Source: Streptomyces griseocarneus (GTDB lineage: Bacteria > Actinomycetota > Actinomycetes > Streptomycetales > Streptomycetaceae). Taken from it: a stretch of DNA of 64,000 nt. The translations under genes were made by a program, and so were the position numbers. Positions within the stretch are counted from its first letter, which is position 1, and every line of letters starts with the position of its first letter. Of the stretch, positions 19,440 to 28,092 are shown one piece after another. The notes beneath the pieces were generated by a model. It made no database searches. It was not told where the DNA came from and saw nothing but the letters and a program-made list of their open reading frames with translations. Where the stretch lies: the NCBI RefSeq assembly GCF_014655595.1, contig NZ_BNBL01000013.1, positions 110,796 through 174,795 on the forward strand, in the 5' to 3' direction.

Positions 19440-20300
19440 TTACGGTCGATCCTGCTGTGCGGCATTTTTTGCCGCTACGACCGCATCGAACACCTCGCGC
19501 TTGGGCAGGCCGGCTTCCGCCGCCACGGCCGCGATCGCCTCCTTGCGGCGCTCGCCCGCCTCCTCGCGCACCCGCACCCGGCGGACCAGCTCGGCGGGGT
19601 CCAGCTCGGCCGGGCCGCGCTCGGCGGCACCCTCGACGACGATCGTGATCTCGCCGCGCACGCCCTCGGCGGCCCACTCCGCCAGCTCCTTCAGCGGACC
19701 GCGCTTGACCTCCTCGTAGGTCTTGGTCAGCTCCCGGCACACCGCCGCCCGGCGCTCCGCGCCGAAGGCCTCGGCCATCGCGGCGAGGGTGTCGTCCAGC
19801 CGGTGCGGGGCCTCGAAGTAGACGAGCGTGCGCCGCTCGTCCGCCACCTCGCGGAGCCGGCCCAGCCGCTCGCCCGCCTTGCGCGGCAGGAAGCCCTCGA
19901 AGCAGAACCGGTCCACCGGCAGGCCCGAGACGGCCAGCGCCGTCAGCACCGCCGAGGGGCCGGGCACGGCCGTGACCTTCACGCCCCGCTCGACGGCGGC
20001 CGCGACCAGCCGGTAGCCGGGGTCGGAGACCGACGGCATCCCGGCGTCGGTGACCAGCAGCACCCGGGCGCCGCCGGTCAGTGCCTCGACCAGCTCGGGC
20101 GTGCGGGCGGACTCGTTGCCCTCGAAGTAGGAGACCACCCGGCCGGTGGTGTGCACCCCCAGGGCCTGGGTGAGCCGGCGCAGCCGGCGGGTGTCCTCGG
20201 CGGCGATCACCTCGGCGGCCGCGAGCTCGGCGGCCAGCCGCGGGGGCGCGTCGGCGACGTCGCCGATGGGGGTTCCTGCGAGTACGAGCGTTCCAGTCAC
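19440..20300 (-). CDS. rsmI: 16S rRNA (cytidine1402-2'-O)-methyltransferase
   Basis: RsmI methylates the ribose of C1402 in the decoding centre using SAM. The tetrapyrrole-methylase fold is clear: N-terminal LVLAGTPIGDVADAPPR, AAEDTRR near 34-40, the SAM-binding LLVTDAGMPSVSDPG and the VPGPSAV turn. Length 286 aa is normal. The GTG at 20298-20300 starts MTGTLVL and has GAGG 8 nt upstream. In Streptomyces it commonly sits divergent from or next to pmt; here three other genes lie between them. Confidence 0.95.
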   Translation of the reverse strand: MTGTLVLAGTPIGDVADAPPRLAAELAAAEVIAAEDTRRLRRLTQALGVHTTGRVVSYFEGNESARTPELVEALTGGARVLLVTDAGMPSVSDPGYRLVAAAVERGVKVTAVPGPSAVLTALAVSGLPVDRFCFEGFLPRKAGERLGRLREVADERRTLVYFEAPHRLDDTLAAMAEAFGAERRAAVCRELTKTYEEVKRGPLKELAEWAAEGVRGEITIVVEGAAERGPAELDPAELVRRVRVREEAGERRKEAIAAVAAEAGLPKREVFDAVVAAKNAAQQDRP

Positions 20301-20380
20301 GCCTCCATCCTCGCAGGGCCCCGGCCCGGGCACGGCGGCGCGCCGCCGCCGCGCGACCGGCCGGGCCCCGGGGACGCGCC

Positions 20381-20839
20381 CTAGGACCCGGCCACCAGCG
20401 TGATGTCGCGCTCGGAGGCGACGGCGATGAAGTGCGGCAGCGGGATCCCGTGCTTGTCCTTCTTGAACTGCAGCAGCATGCCGTCGGCGCGGGCCGTTCC
20501 CGCCCGGTAGGTCACGCGGTAGGGCAGGGCGTCGTTGCGCCACCGGTGCTCCTTGCCGTCGCAGGTCGCGATGGAGCCGCCGATGCCGCTGGTGATGCCG
20601 CTCTGCCGGATGTTGCTGCCGATGTAGACGGTGCCGGCGGGCTTGGCGAGGGGGGCGCAGCGGTAGGTGCCGGTGAGGGTGATGGTTCCGTCCGGGGCGA
20701 TGTGGCCGGTGCGGTCGATGGCGAGGAAGTTGGGCGGGCGGACGGGTGCGGCGGCGGCCTCCGGGGCGGTCCCGGTGGCGGCGGTGGCGGTCAGGGTGGC
20801 GGCGCCTGCGGCGATGCCGATCGCCTCACGGATGCGCAT
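20381..20839 (-). CDS. Small secreted protein, DUF6299-like
   Basis: 152 aa with a Sec signal peptide (about 1-31, MRIREAIGIAAG... ending AAAAP) and a mature domain carrying DGTITLTGTYRC and a second Cys (ATCDGK), probably one disulfide. The pattern matches small secreted actinomycete proteins that I associate with DUF6299; the family name is from memory. The function is unknown. The ATG at 20837-20839 has GGAGGG upstream. The gene sits alone between rsmI and the EamA transporter. Confidence 0.75.
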   Translation of the reverse strand: MRIREAIGIAAGAATLTATAATGTAPEAAAAPVRPPNFLAIDRTGHIAPDGTITLTGTYRCAPLAKPAGTVYIGSNIRQSGITSGIGGSIATCDGKEHRWRNDALPYRVTYRAGTARADGMLLQFKKDKHGIPLPHFIAVASERDITLVAGS

Positions 20840-20953
20840 GGGGTCGGTATCCCTCCATATGGACTGAAGCGCCAGGAATACCCGAGTCGGTGGCCCCGGT
20901 GTCCGTACGTCACCCGCCCGGCGGCGCGTCAGGGGGCGTGGGCGCCCGGCGCG

Positions 20954-21805
20954 TCAGCCGGCGTGCAGCATCAGGCCGATCCCGACGACCATCAGCCCCG
21001 CCGCCGCGATCCTGGGCCCGCCGAAGCGCTCCTTCATCAGCAGCGCGCCGATCGCCGCGCCCGCCAGGATCGACGACTCGCGCAGCGCCGCCACCGGCGC
21101 CAGCGCCGCCCGCGTCTGGGCCCACAGCACCAGGCCGTAGGCGAGGACCGACAGCAGCCCGCCCACCAGGCCCCGGACCGCGAACGGGCGGATCTCGCCG
21201 AGGAGACGGCCGCGCCGGGTGGCCACCGCCCAGGCCGGGATCACCAGCCCCTCCAGGATCATCAGCCAGGCGATGTAGCCCAGGGGCGAGCCGGAGGCCC
21301 GTACGCCCAGGCCGTCGACGACCGTGTACGCGGCGATGGCGAGCCCCGTCGCCGAGGCGGCGCCGATGGCCGCCCAGTGCGGCCGGGCCCCCGAGCCGCG
21401 GATGCCCCACAGCGCGAGGCCGACCAGGCCCGCCGAGGCCACCGCGACGCCCGCCAGCTGCCGCCCGCCGGCCGACTCGCCGGCGAAGACGGCGGCCAGG
21501 GCGGTGACGGCCAGCGGGGCGGTGCCGCGCGCGATCGGGTACATCTGGCCGAAGTCGCCCAGGGTGAACGACCGCATGAGCAGGGCCTGGTAGAGGACGT
21601 GCAGCACGGCGGACAGGAGCAGGTACGGCCAGGCGCCGTCCGCCGGCCGCGCCACGAACGGCAGCATCGCCAGGCCGCACACCGCACCGCCGCCGCCCAC
21701 CAGCGTGAAGGCGAGCAGCTGGTCCTTGATGCCGTGCGCGATGGCGTTCCAGCCGGCGTGCGTGACGGCCGCGACGAGCACCGCGACGGCGACGAGCGGG
21801 GTCAC
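20954..21805 (-). CDS. EamA/DMT-superfamily transporter
   Basis: 283 aa with about ten hydrophobic helices in two EamA repeats (roughly 1-135 and 145-283), each ending with a short polar turn. The first repeat contains the AGWNAIAHG stretch seen in actinomycete DMT exporters. The substrate cannot be predicted; relatives move amino acids, metabolites or nucleotides. It starts 3 bp after the stop of the upstream penicillin-binding protein gene on the same strand, so the two are co-transcribed. Confidence 0.87.
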   Translation of the reverse strand: MTPLVAVAVLVAAVTHAGWNAIAHGIKDQLLAFTLVGGGGAVCGLAMLPFVARPADGAWPYLLLSAVLHVLYQALLMRSFTLGDFGQMYPIARGTAPLAVTALAAVFAGESAGGRQLAGVAVASAGLVGLALWGIRGSGARPHWAAIGAASATGLAIAAYTVVDGLGVRASGSPLGYIAWLMILEGLVIPAWAVATRRGRLLGEIRPFAVRGLVGGLLSVLAYGLVLWAQTRAALAPVAALRESSILAGAAIGALLMKERFGGPRIAAAGLMVVGIGLMLHAG

Positions 21806-21808
21806 GCG

Positions 21809-23422
21809 CTACTCCGCGCGCAGGACCGTCGCGACGATCGGGCCGGCCGAGTCGCCGCCGTGCCCGCCCCGCGGGACCACCGCGGCCGCCGCGACGTCGC
21901 CCCGGTAGGCGGTGAACCACCCGTTGGGCGCGCCCTGGCCGTCGACCTCGGCGGAGCCGGTCTTGGCGCCGATGTCCCCGCCCAGCCCGGACATGGCCTT
22001 CGCGCCCGTGCCGGAGACGGCCGTCAGCCGCATCATCGAGCGCAGGTCCCGGGCGACGGACGGCGACAGCGGCCGGGAGGCCTTGGCGACCTGCCGGTCG
22101 TCCAGCGCGGGGTCCACGAGGTAGGGCTGGCGGAACGAGCCGTTGCGCACGGTCGCGGCGACCGAGGCCATGTTCAGCGGGCTCATCTGCACCCGGCCCT
22201 GCCCGATCATCGCGGCGGCCTTGCCGGCGCCGCCGTCGGCGGGCACGCTGCCGTCGAAGGCGCCCACGCCCACCTTCCAGTCGAGTCCGAGGCCGAAGAC
22301 GTCCCGGGCCTGGGCGGCGAGCGCGCCGTCGCCGACCTGGCCGGCCAGCGAGATGAAGGCGGTGTTGCAGGAGGCGGCGAAGTCCTGGGCGAAGGTGGCC
22401 CGGGAGTTCTCGCTGTCCTCGACGTTGTGGAAGGTCATGCCGTACGTGGCGTTCTTCGGACACGGCAGCGGCCTGCCCGGGGCGGCCTTGCCCTGCTCGA
22501 GCAGCAGCGCGGCGGTGACGACCTTCATCGTGGAGCCGGGCGCGGTCTGGCCGTTGAGCGCCGGGTTGAACTCCGTCTTCTGCGCGTTGGCGACCGCCAG
22601 GATCTCGCCGGTGCTCGGCTTCACGGCGACGACGGACGCGTCGGGGCGGCGGGAGACGGCCGACTCGGCGGCGCGCTGGACGGCGGCGCTGAGGGTGGTT
22701 TTCAGCCGGGCGGCCTTGCCCTGGGAGACGGTGTGCAGGGTCCGGGCGGCGGCGGCCCCGGGGGCCCCGGCCCGTACCTCGATCGCCGGCTCGCCGCCCG
22801 CCTTCTCGCCGAACCGCTTGCGCAGTTCGGGCAGGAGGTAGGTCAGCGAAGGGTACGCCTTGGCGTCCAGTTCGGCGCCGTCGCGGTCGACGACGGTGAC
22901 CGGCGGCGCCTTGACGGCGCCGGTCGTCAGCGCCTGGCCCGGCGCGAGGTCGGGGTGCAGGACCGCGGGCCGCCAGCCGACGACCGCGCGGCCCCCGTTG
23001 CCCCGGACGACGGCCAGCGACGCGTCGTACGCCCAGGTCGAGCGCTGCTTGCCGTGGACGACCTCGGCGGTGACGGCGTAGGGCACCGTGGCGCCCGTGG
23101 CCGGGCCCTGCTTGAACGTCACCTTCTGCACGTGCGCGGCGTCGTGATAGCCGGTCAGCGCCGCCGTGGCCGCCTGGACGTCGCTGGTCAGGGCGGCGGC
23201 CTTGCCGGTGTCGCCGGCCGCCCACGCGGCGAGGAACGCGCGCGCGGTTCTCTCGGTCTCGGCCGCCGTGGGCGGCCCGGTCGGCGCGGGCGCGCCCGCG
23301 CGCGTGCCGCCCGAGTCGTTGCCGCCCGCGACGGCGTCCACCAGGTTGTAGGCCCCCAGTCCGGCCGCCCCCACCATCGCGACGGTGACACCGCCGATGG
23401 CGATCTTCACGCCAGTGCGCAT
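21809..23422 (-). CDS. Penicillin-binding transpeptidase (class B, MecA_N type)
   Basis: 537-aa cell-wall DD-transpeptidase. An N-terminal membrane anchor (about 7-30) and a Thr/Pro/Gly linker lead to an NTF2-like MecA_N domain (about 53-155) and then the transpeptidase with all three motifs: S297-T-M-K300, S351-C-N353 and K487-T-G489. Streptomyces encodes several such paralogues, and family members cross-link peptidoglycan during growth or sporulation. The ATG at 23420-23422 follows a GGGGAG ribosome site. Between it and pmt lies a striking AT-rich perfect inverted repeat (23440-23467). It is co-transcribed with the EamA gene. Confidence 0.93.
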   Translation of the reverse strand: MRTGVKIAIGGVTVAMVGAAGLGAYNLVDAVAGGNDSGGTRAGAPAPTGPPTAAETERTARAFLAAWAAGDTGKAAALTSDVQAATAALTGYHDAAHVQKVTFKQGPATGATVPYAVTAEVVHGKQRSTWAYDASLAVVRGNGGRAVVGWRPAVLHPDLAPGQALTTGAVKAPPVTVVDRDGAELDAKAYPSLTYLLPELRKRFGEKAGGEPAIEVRAGAPGAAAARTLHTVSQGKAARLKTTLSAAVQRAAESAVSRRPDASVVAVKPSTGEILAVANAQKTEFNPALNGQTAPGSTMKVVTAALLLEQGKAAPGRPLPCPKNATYGMTFHNVEDSENSRATFAQDFAASCNTAFISLAGQVGDGALAAQARDVFGLGLDWKVGVGAFDGSVPADGGAGKAAAMIGQGRVQMSPLNMASVAATVRNGSFRQPYLVDPALDDRQVAKASRPLSPSVARDLRSMMRLTAVSGTGAKAMSGLGGDIGAKTGSAEVDGQGAPNGWFTAYRGDVAAAAVVPRGGHGGDSAGPIVATVLRAE

Positions 23423-23439
23423 CTCCCCAACCCCTCCCC

Positions 23440-23467
23440 CGGGTTTTAATCACCCGATTAAAACCCG
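23440..23467. promoter_or_regulatory. Perfect 11-bp inverted repeat upstream of the PBP gene
   Basis: CGGGTTTTAAT-CACCCG-ATTAAAACCCG. The arms are AT-rich in an otherwise very GC-rich region and perfectly matched, 17 bp before the PBP start and 70 bp after the pmt stop. This suits a repressor operator or a transcript-end hairpin for pmt. Confidence 0.6.
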
Positions 23468-23537
23468 CGTCGCACTGTACGGGACAGCAGTGACGCATGG
23501 GAGTGAATTGGCCGGAAACCGACTCTTGCGCGGAGGG

Positions 23538-25310
23538 TCAGATCCAGGTGTCGAACCACATCCGGTTGCGCCAGGCGTCCAGCGGAATCGCCTGGCCCGT
23601 GTAGATCGGGAAGAAGTAGATGAAGTTCCACGCGATGAGCAGGACCAGCGTGCCCGCCCCGACCGCGCCCACGACCCGGCGCCGCTCCGAGGCCCCCGCG
23701 GGCCCCAGCATCGCCCCGATCATCATGGCCACCGCCAGACACAGGAACGGCACGAAGACCACCGCGTAGAAGACGAAAATCGTCCGCTCCTGGTACAGGA
23801 ACCAGGGCAGGTAGCCGGCCGCCACCGCGCACAGCACCGCGCCCGCCCGCCAGTCGCGCCGCAGCGCCCACCGGTAGAGCAGGTACAGCAGCGCGAAGCA
23901 CGCCGCCCACCACAGCAGCGGGGTGCCCAGCGCGAGCACCTCGCGCGCGCACTTGTCGCCCGCGTCCAGCGGACAGCCGTCGCGGCCGGGCGCCGGGGAC
24001 TCGTAGAAGTACGACACCGGCCGGGACTGCACCAGCCAGCTCCAGGGGTTGGACTGGTAGGTGTGCGGCGAGGTGAGGTTGGTGTTGAACTCCCACACCT
24101 GGTGCTCGTAATGCCACAGGCTGCGCAGCGGGTTGAGGACGCCGGCGAGGAAGCCGTCGGGGCTGTAGCCGCCCTCGGTCTCCGCCCAGTGCCGGTCGTA
24201 GCCGCTCTTCTGCCAGCCGGTGCTCTCGCCGTACGTCCCGCTGTTCGCGAACCAGCCCGTCCAGGAGGCGAGGTAGACGCCCAGCGCCACCGGCACGGTG
24301 GAGGCGAACGCCCACGGCACGTCCCGCCGCAGCGTCGAGAGCCACGGCCGCCGGGCCCCCGCCACCCGGCGCGAGCCCACGTCCCACGCCACCGTCAGCA
24401 GCCCGAACGCCGCCAGATAGACGGCACCGTTCCACTTGGTGGCGAAGGCCAGCCCCAGGCACACCCCGGCCGCCAGCCGCCACGGCCGCCACCCCAGCCC
24501 CAGCCGGTCCCCGACGTCGGCGTCCGGCAGCGCCTCCGGGCCGTCCGGCAGCGCCGCCGCCAGGCGCTCGCGCGCCTTGTCCCGGTCCACGAGCAGGCAC
24601 CCGAAGGCGGCCAGCACGAAGAACACCAGCACCGAGTCCAGCAGCGCCGTGCGGCTCATCACGAAGTGCAGCCCGTCCACGGCGAGCAGCGCGCCCGCCA
24701 GGCACCCCAGGAACGTCGACCGGAACATCCGCCGCCCGATGCGGCACAGCATGAGCACCGACAGGGTGCCCAGCAGCGCCACCATGAAGCGCCAGCCGTA
24801 GGGGTTCAGCCCGTGCAGCCACTCGCCGACGGCGATGACCCACTTGCCGACGGGCGGGTGCACGACGTAGCCGATGGCGTCCGGGACGTCGGTGTGACCG
24901 GCGACGATCCGGTCGTTGATGTCCTTGTCCTTGCCCCAGTCGGCCTCGTAGCCGTTCTTCAGCAGGGCCCAGGCGTCCTTGGCGTAGTACGTCTCGTCGA
25001 ATATGACGGCCTTGGGGCTGCCCAGGTGCCAGAACCGCAGCCCCCCGGCCAGCAGCGCCACCAGCAGCGGCCCGGCCCAGCCCATGGACAGCGCGAGCAG
25101 GCGCGCGGCCGCCGGGGACGCCCCCATCGCCGCCCACAGCCGCGTGCCGGGTTCGGCGTACGGCGGCACCAGCCGCTCGCGCACACCGGTCAGTGCGCTC
25201 GCGTGGCGGGGTCCGGGGTAGCCGAAGCGGCGGAGTCTGCGCTGCCAAGGGGGCGGCTGCTCGTCCGTCGGTCGGCCCTGCCGGGCATGCGTCGCGGTGT
25301 CACTGGTCAC
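23538..25310 (-). CDS. pmt: Protein O-mannosyltransferase
   Basis: 590-aa GT39-type membrane enzyme that transfers mannose from polyprenyl-phosphate-mannose to secreted proteins at the outer face of the membrane. About ten or more hydrophobic helices are present. The catalytic acidic pair D105-E106 is in the first external loop (IFDETYYAKDAW), and the lumen-side HPPVGKW motif follows. In S. coelicolor, Pmt is needed for phage phiC31 infection and for normal antibiotic tolerance (known for the family). The GTG at 25308-25310 is the first start before the Arg-rich cytoplasmic N-terminus. It is divergent from the MarP-like protease gene. Confidence 0.95.
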   Translation of the reverse strand: MTSDTATHARQGRPTDEQPPPWQRRLRRFGYPGPRHASALTGVRERLVPPYAEPGTRLWAAMGASPAAARLLALSMGWAGPLLVALLAGGLRFWHLGSPKAVIFDETYYAKDAWALLKNGYEADWGKDKDINDRIVAGHTDVPDAIGYVVHPPVGKWVIAVGEWLHGLNPYGWRFMVALLGTLSVLMLCRIGRRMFRSTFLGCLAGALLAVDGLHFVMSRTALLDSVLVFFVLAAFGCLLVDRDKARERLAAALPDGPEALPDADVGDRLGLGWRPWRLAAGVCLGLAFATKWNGAVYLAAFGLLTVAWDVGSRRVAGARRPWLSTLRRDVPWAFASTVPVALGVYLASWTGWFANSGTYGESTGWQKSGYDRHWAETEGGYSPDGFLAGVLNPLRSLWHYEHQVWEFNTNLTSPHTYQSNPWSWLVQSRPVSYFYESPAPGRDGCPLDAGDKCAREVLALGTPLLWWAACFALLYLLYRWALRRDWRAGAVLCAVAAGYLPWFLYQERTIFVFYAVVFVPFLCLAVAMMIGAMLGPAGASERRRVVGAVGAGTLVLLIAWNFIYFFPIYTGQAIPLDAWRNRMWFDTWI

Positions 25311-25522
25311 CGCGCCATCGTAGGGAACGAGCCTGTGGGAGTCCCGGGGGCGCCGCGCGGTCGGGGCGCGGCCGGGGCGCGGGCCGGCGCGAAGCGGACC
25401 GACGTGGCGTACGCCATGAATTCGCCATGAAGGGGAACCACGGACGTCCGTACGGGCGTTTTTAGGGGTCCACACCTGTGGACGCGGTCGGGGGACGCGT
25501 GCGTGACGGAAAGGGCTGCGCG

Positions 25523-26719
25523 TTGAACCTGATCGATCTGCTGCTGTTGCTGATCGTCGTCGGCTATGCCGTGTCCGGCTACCGGCGCGGCCTGGTGGCC
25601 AGCGCCGTGCTGCTCGCCGGGTTCCTCGGCGGCGCCGTGCTCGGCGTGTGGGCGCTGCCCTATGTGCTGCGGCCCTTCGAGGCGGGGACGGTGACCGCCG
25701 CCGTCGTCGCGGTGCTGGTCGTGCTCGTGCCGGCCGCCATGGGCCACGCCCTGGCCGCCCGCCTCGCCTGGCGGCTGCGCTCGCGGCTGACGTGGGCGCC
25801 CGTGCGGAGCGTCGACGGCATGGGCGGCGCGGTGGTCAACTCCCTGGCCGTGCTGCTGGTGGGCTGGATGGCCGCGAGCGTGCTGGTCTCGGCGAACTCG
25901 ACGCTGCTGACCCGCGAGATCAAGGAGTCGACGCTGCTGGGCGCGGTCCAGCGGTCCATGCCGGAGCAGGCGCCCACCTGGTTCAGCCGGACCACGGACG
26001 CGCTGGCGGGGGCGGGCTTCCCGCAGGTCTTCAACCCCTTCGAGAGCGAGCCCGCCACGACCGTCGCGAAGCCCTCCGGCGACGCGGTCACCCCCGCCGC
26101 GACCCAGGCGGCGCGCTCGAGCGTCGTCAAGGTCGAGGGCGTCGCGGACGTCGGCGGCGGCCGGCGCGGCCAGGAGGGCAGCGGCTTCGTCTTCTCCCAC
26201 GAGCACGTGATGACCAACGCGCACGTGGTCGCCGGCGTGGACGACCCGACCGTCAAGGTCGGCGGGGTCGGGCGCGCCTACCGCGCGAAGGTGGTCCTCT
26301 TCGACCCCAGGACGGACGTGGCCGTCCTCGACGTGCCGGGGCTGCCGGCGCCCGTGCTGCCCTTCGACAAGAGCGCCAGGCGGGGCGACGCGGCGGTCGT
26401 CGCGGGCTTCCCCGAGAACGGCGGCCTGGACCTGCGGGCCGCCACCGTGGCGAACGAGGTGCGCGCCAAGGGGCAGGACATCTACGGCGACGGCATCACC
26501 ACCCGCGAGGTCTACTCCGTGCGCTCCACGGTCCGCCCGGGCAACTCCGGCGGCCCGCTGCTGACGACGTCCGGCAAGGTCTACGGCGTCGTCTTCGCCC
26601 GCTCCACCGCCGACGCGGAGACCGGCTACGTCCTGACCGCCGACCAGGTCGCGTCCGCCGCACGGCGTGCGGCGGACGCGACCGCTCCGGTGAGCACCGG
26701 GAGCCGGGCGGCGCTGTGA
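25523..26719 (+). CDS. MarP-like membrane serine protease (CvpA + trypsin domains)
   Basis: Four hydrophobic helices of a CvpA/colicin V production-like domain (1-130) anchor a chymotrypsin-fold protease outside the membrane (about 190-380). The triad is visible: H234 (TNAHVV), D265 (DPRTDVAVLDV) and S342 (RPGNSGGPL). The family is known from mycobacterial MarP, required for acid tolerance. I placed the start at TTG 25523-25525 because GGAAAGGG is exactly 7 nt upstream and the protein then opens with the LNLIDLLLL membrane helix. GTGs at 25478 and 25499 are longer alternatives. Confidence 0.9.
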   Translation: MNLIDLLLLLIVVGYAVSGYRRGLVASAVLLAGFLGGAVLGVWALPYVLRPFEAGTVTAAVVAVLVVLVPAAMGHALAARLAWRLRSRLTWAPVRSVDGMGGAVVNSLAVLLVGWMAASVLVSANSTLLTREIKESTLLGAVQRSMPEQAPTWFSRTTDALAGAGFPQVFNPFESEPATTVAKPSGDAVTPAATQAARSSVVKVEGVADVGGGRRGQEGSGFVFSHEHVMTNAHVVAGVDDPTVKVGGVGRAYRAKVVLFDPRTDVAVLDVPGLPAPVLPFDKSARRGDAAVVAGFPENGGLDLRAATVANEVRAKGQDIYGDGITTREVYSVRSTVRPGNSGGPLLTTSGKVYGVVFARSTADAETGYVLTADQVASAARRAADATAPVSTGSRAAL

Positions 26720-26734
26720 CGTGACGTCACGGGT

Positions 26735-26755
26735 CCGCCCCTCCCGGCCGGGCGG
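26735..26755. terminator. Short convergent terminator-like hairpin
   Basis: CCGCCC (26735-26740) and GGGCGG (26750-26755) with a 9-nt loop, between the convergent protease and nuclease genes. Weak compared with other hairpins in the window. Confidence 0.35.
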
Positions 26756-26763
26756 TCAGGCGG

Positions 26764-27948
26764 TCAGCACTTGCCGAGGATCTGCAGCAGCTTCTCCTTC
26801 TCGGTCTGGGTGACGCTCAGTCCGTAGTAGTCCTTCACCGCCACCCACGCCTGGCTGTAGGGGCACTCGGCGCCCTTCGGCAGCCACTTCTCCGGGCTCC
26901 TGTCGCCCTTGGTGCGGTTGCTCCAGGTGGACACCACGATCAGCTGGGGCGCGGCGGTCATGTCGTTGGCGAACTCCAGGCGCTTCTCGGGCGTCCAGGT
27001 GCTCGCTCCCGACCCCCACGCGTGCCGCAGCGGCACGATGTGGTCGACGTCGACGTGCATCGGGTCGATGACCTTCCGGCCGTCGTACTCGCTGCGCCAC
27101 TCGCCGCCGACGACCCGGCACGGGCCGTCGAGCGTGGCGGGCACGAGGGACTGGTGCTTGAGGGCGAGGTCACGGGTGGTGCACCGGTTGGGGCCGTGCA
27201 GGGCCCAGCAGGCGCCGCCGCCGAAGTGCTTGCGGTCGTAGCCCTTGCTGTTGAAGGGCTTGACGTCCAGGTCCTCCAGCAGGCGCACGGCCTCGTCGCG
27301 GTCCGGGACGTTCTTGGGCCACTTCGCCGGGAAGCTGCGGTAGCTGCCGTGCGCGGCCGCAGCGGCCTGGGCGGGCTTGTCCGGCGTGGCCTTGGCGGGC
27401 TTGTCGGCCTCGGTCTTGGCGGGCTTGTCCGGCGCGGCCTGAGCCGGCTTGTCAGCCTCGGTCTTGGCGGGCTTGTCCGGCGCGGCCTTGGCAGGCTTGT
27501 CCGGCGCGGCCTGAGCCGGCTTGTCCGGTGCCGCCTGGGCGGGCTTGTCGGCCTCGGCCTGGGCGGGCATGTCGGCCTCGGCCTTGGCGGGCATGTCGGC
27601 CTCGGGCTTGGCGGCCATGTCCGACGTGGTCGGCCTGGCGTGCTGCGCGTTCTCGTCGGGCGTGGTCTTGGGAGCCGTGTGCTCCTTCGGCGCGACCTTG
27701 GGGGGCGTCGTGTAGAGGTCCCCCTCCCACGCCGACGGGCCCTCGCAGTCGACCTCCTCGTAGTCCGCCGGCCGTGCGGCGCCCATCGGCTGCGCGGAGA
27801 GTCCGTGGCGCGCGAACTCCGGGCCCGGCGGGGGGATGGCGTGGGCGTCGGCGCCCGGGAGCGCCGCCAGCAGCAGGGCGGCGGCGGCGGTGAGGGACGC
27901 GAGGGCCGGACGCCGGTACCGGCGTGCGGATATGTCCTGGGAACGCAT
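26764..27948 (-). CDS. Secreted HNH endonuclease with ten-unit octapeptide repeat
   Basis: 394 aa. A Sec signal peptide (about 14-36) is followed by a 60-residue spacer, then ten consecutive 8-residue units at 116-195 (pattern x-x-D-[KM]-P-A-[KQ]-[AT]), then a GmrSD-C-terminal/DUF1524-type HNH nuclease domain (about 205-394) with VDVDHIVPLRHAWGSGA as the His-metal motif and NRTKGD downstream. Cysteine pairs in the nuclease part suit an extracellular protein. Such enzymes degrade environmental or competitor DNA. The repeat is probably an extended cell-wall-spanning stalk. The ATG at 27946-27948 has GAAGGAG 6 nt upstream. Confidence 0.9.
   Translation of the reverse strand: MRSQDISARRYRRPALASLTAAAALLLAALPGADAHAIPPPGPEFARHGLSAQPMGAARPADYEEVDCEGPSAWEGDLYTTPPKVAPKEHTAPKTTPDENAQHARPTTSDMAAKPEADMPAKAEADMPAQAEADKPAQAAPDKPAQAAPDKPAKAAPDKPAKTEADKPAQAAPDKPAKTEADKPAKATPDKPAQAAAAAHGSYRSFPAKWPKNVPDRDEAVRLLEDLDVKPFNSKGYDRKHFGGGACWALHGPNRCTTRDLALKHQSLVPATLDGPCRVVGGEWRSEYDGRKVIDPMHVDVDHIVPLRHAWGSGASTWTPEKRLEFANDMTAAPQLIVVSTWSNRTKGDRSPEKWLPKGAECPYSQAWVAVKDYYGLSVTQTEKEKLLQILGKC
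27364..27603 (-). repeat. Ten tandem 24-bp units inside the HNH nuclease gene
   Basis: Ten imperfect in-frame 24-bp units encode residues 116-195 of the nuclease. Two subtypes alternate, EADKPAKx and APDKPAQx. Each unit keeps frame, so copy-number changes would lengthen or shorten the stalk without inactivating the enzyme. Confidence 0.9.
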
Positions 27949-28092
27949 GCAATCTCCTTCACTGACGGAAAGCCAATGCAGCTGCTTGAGGAGTGCACCG
28001 AAAAAAGCCACATAAGCCGCTGTACTGACGAATTCACCCACCCGGCCCCGCGTCATCCCTCCCCACCCCTCCCCGGTCTCTCGCCCCCGCCC

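Noticed and set aside
20432..23449. A 1005-codon plus-strand frame over the PBP, EamA and secreted protein genes
   Set aside because: It lies antisense to three motif-bearing genes and has low-complexity composition without ribosome site or domain.
26721..26730. GTGACGTCAC palindrome as an operator
   Set aside because: It lies at the end of convergent genes where a promoter is unlikely; probably chance.
27364..27603. 24-bp repeats considered as a CRISPR array
   Set aside because: Units are contiguous, have no unique spacers, keep a reading frame and lie inside a gene.
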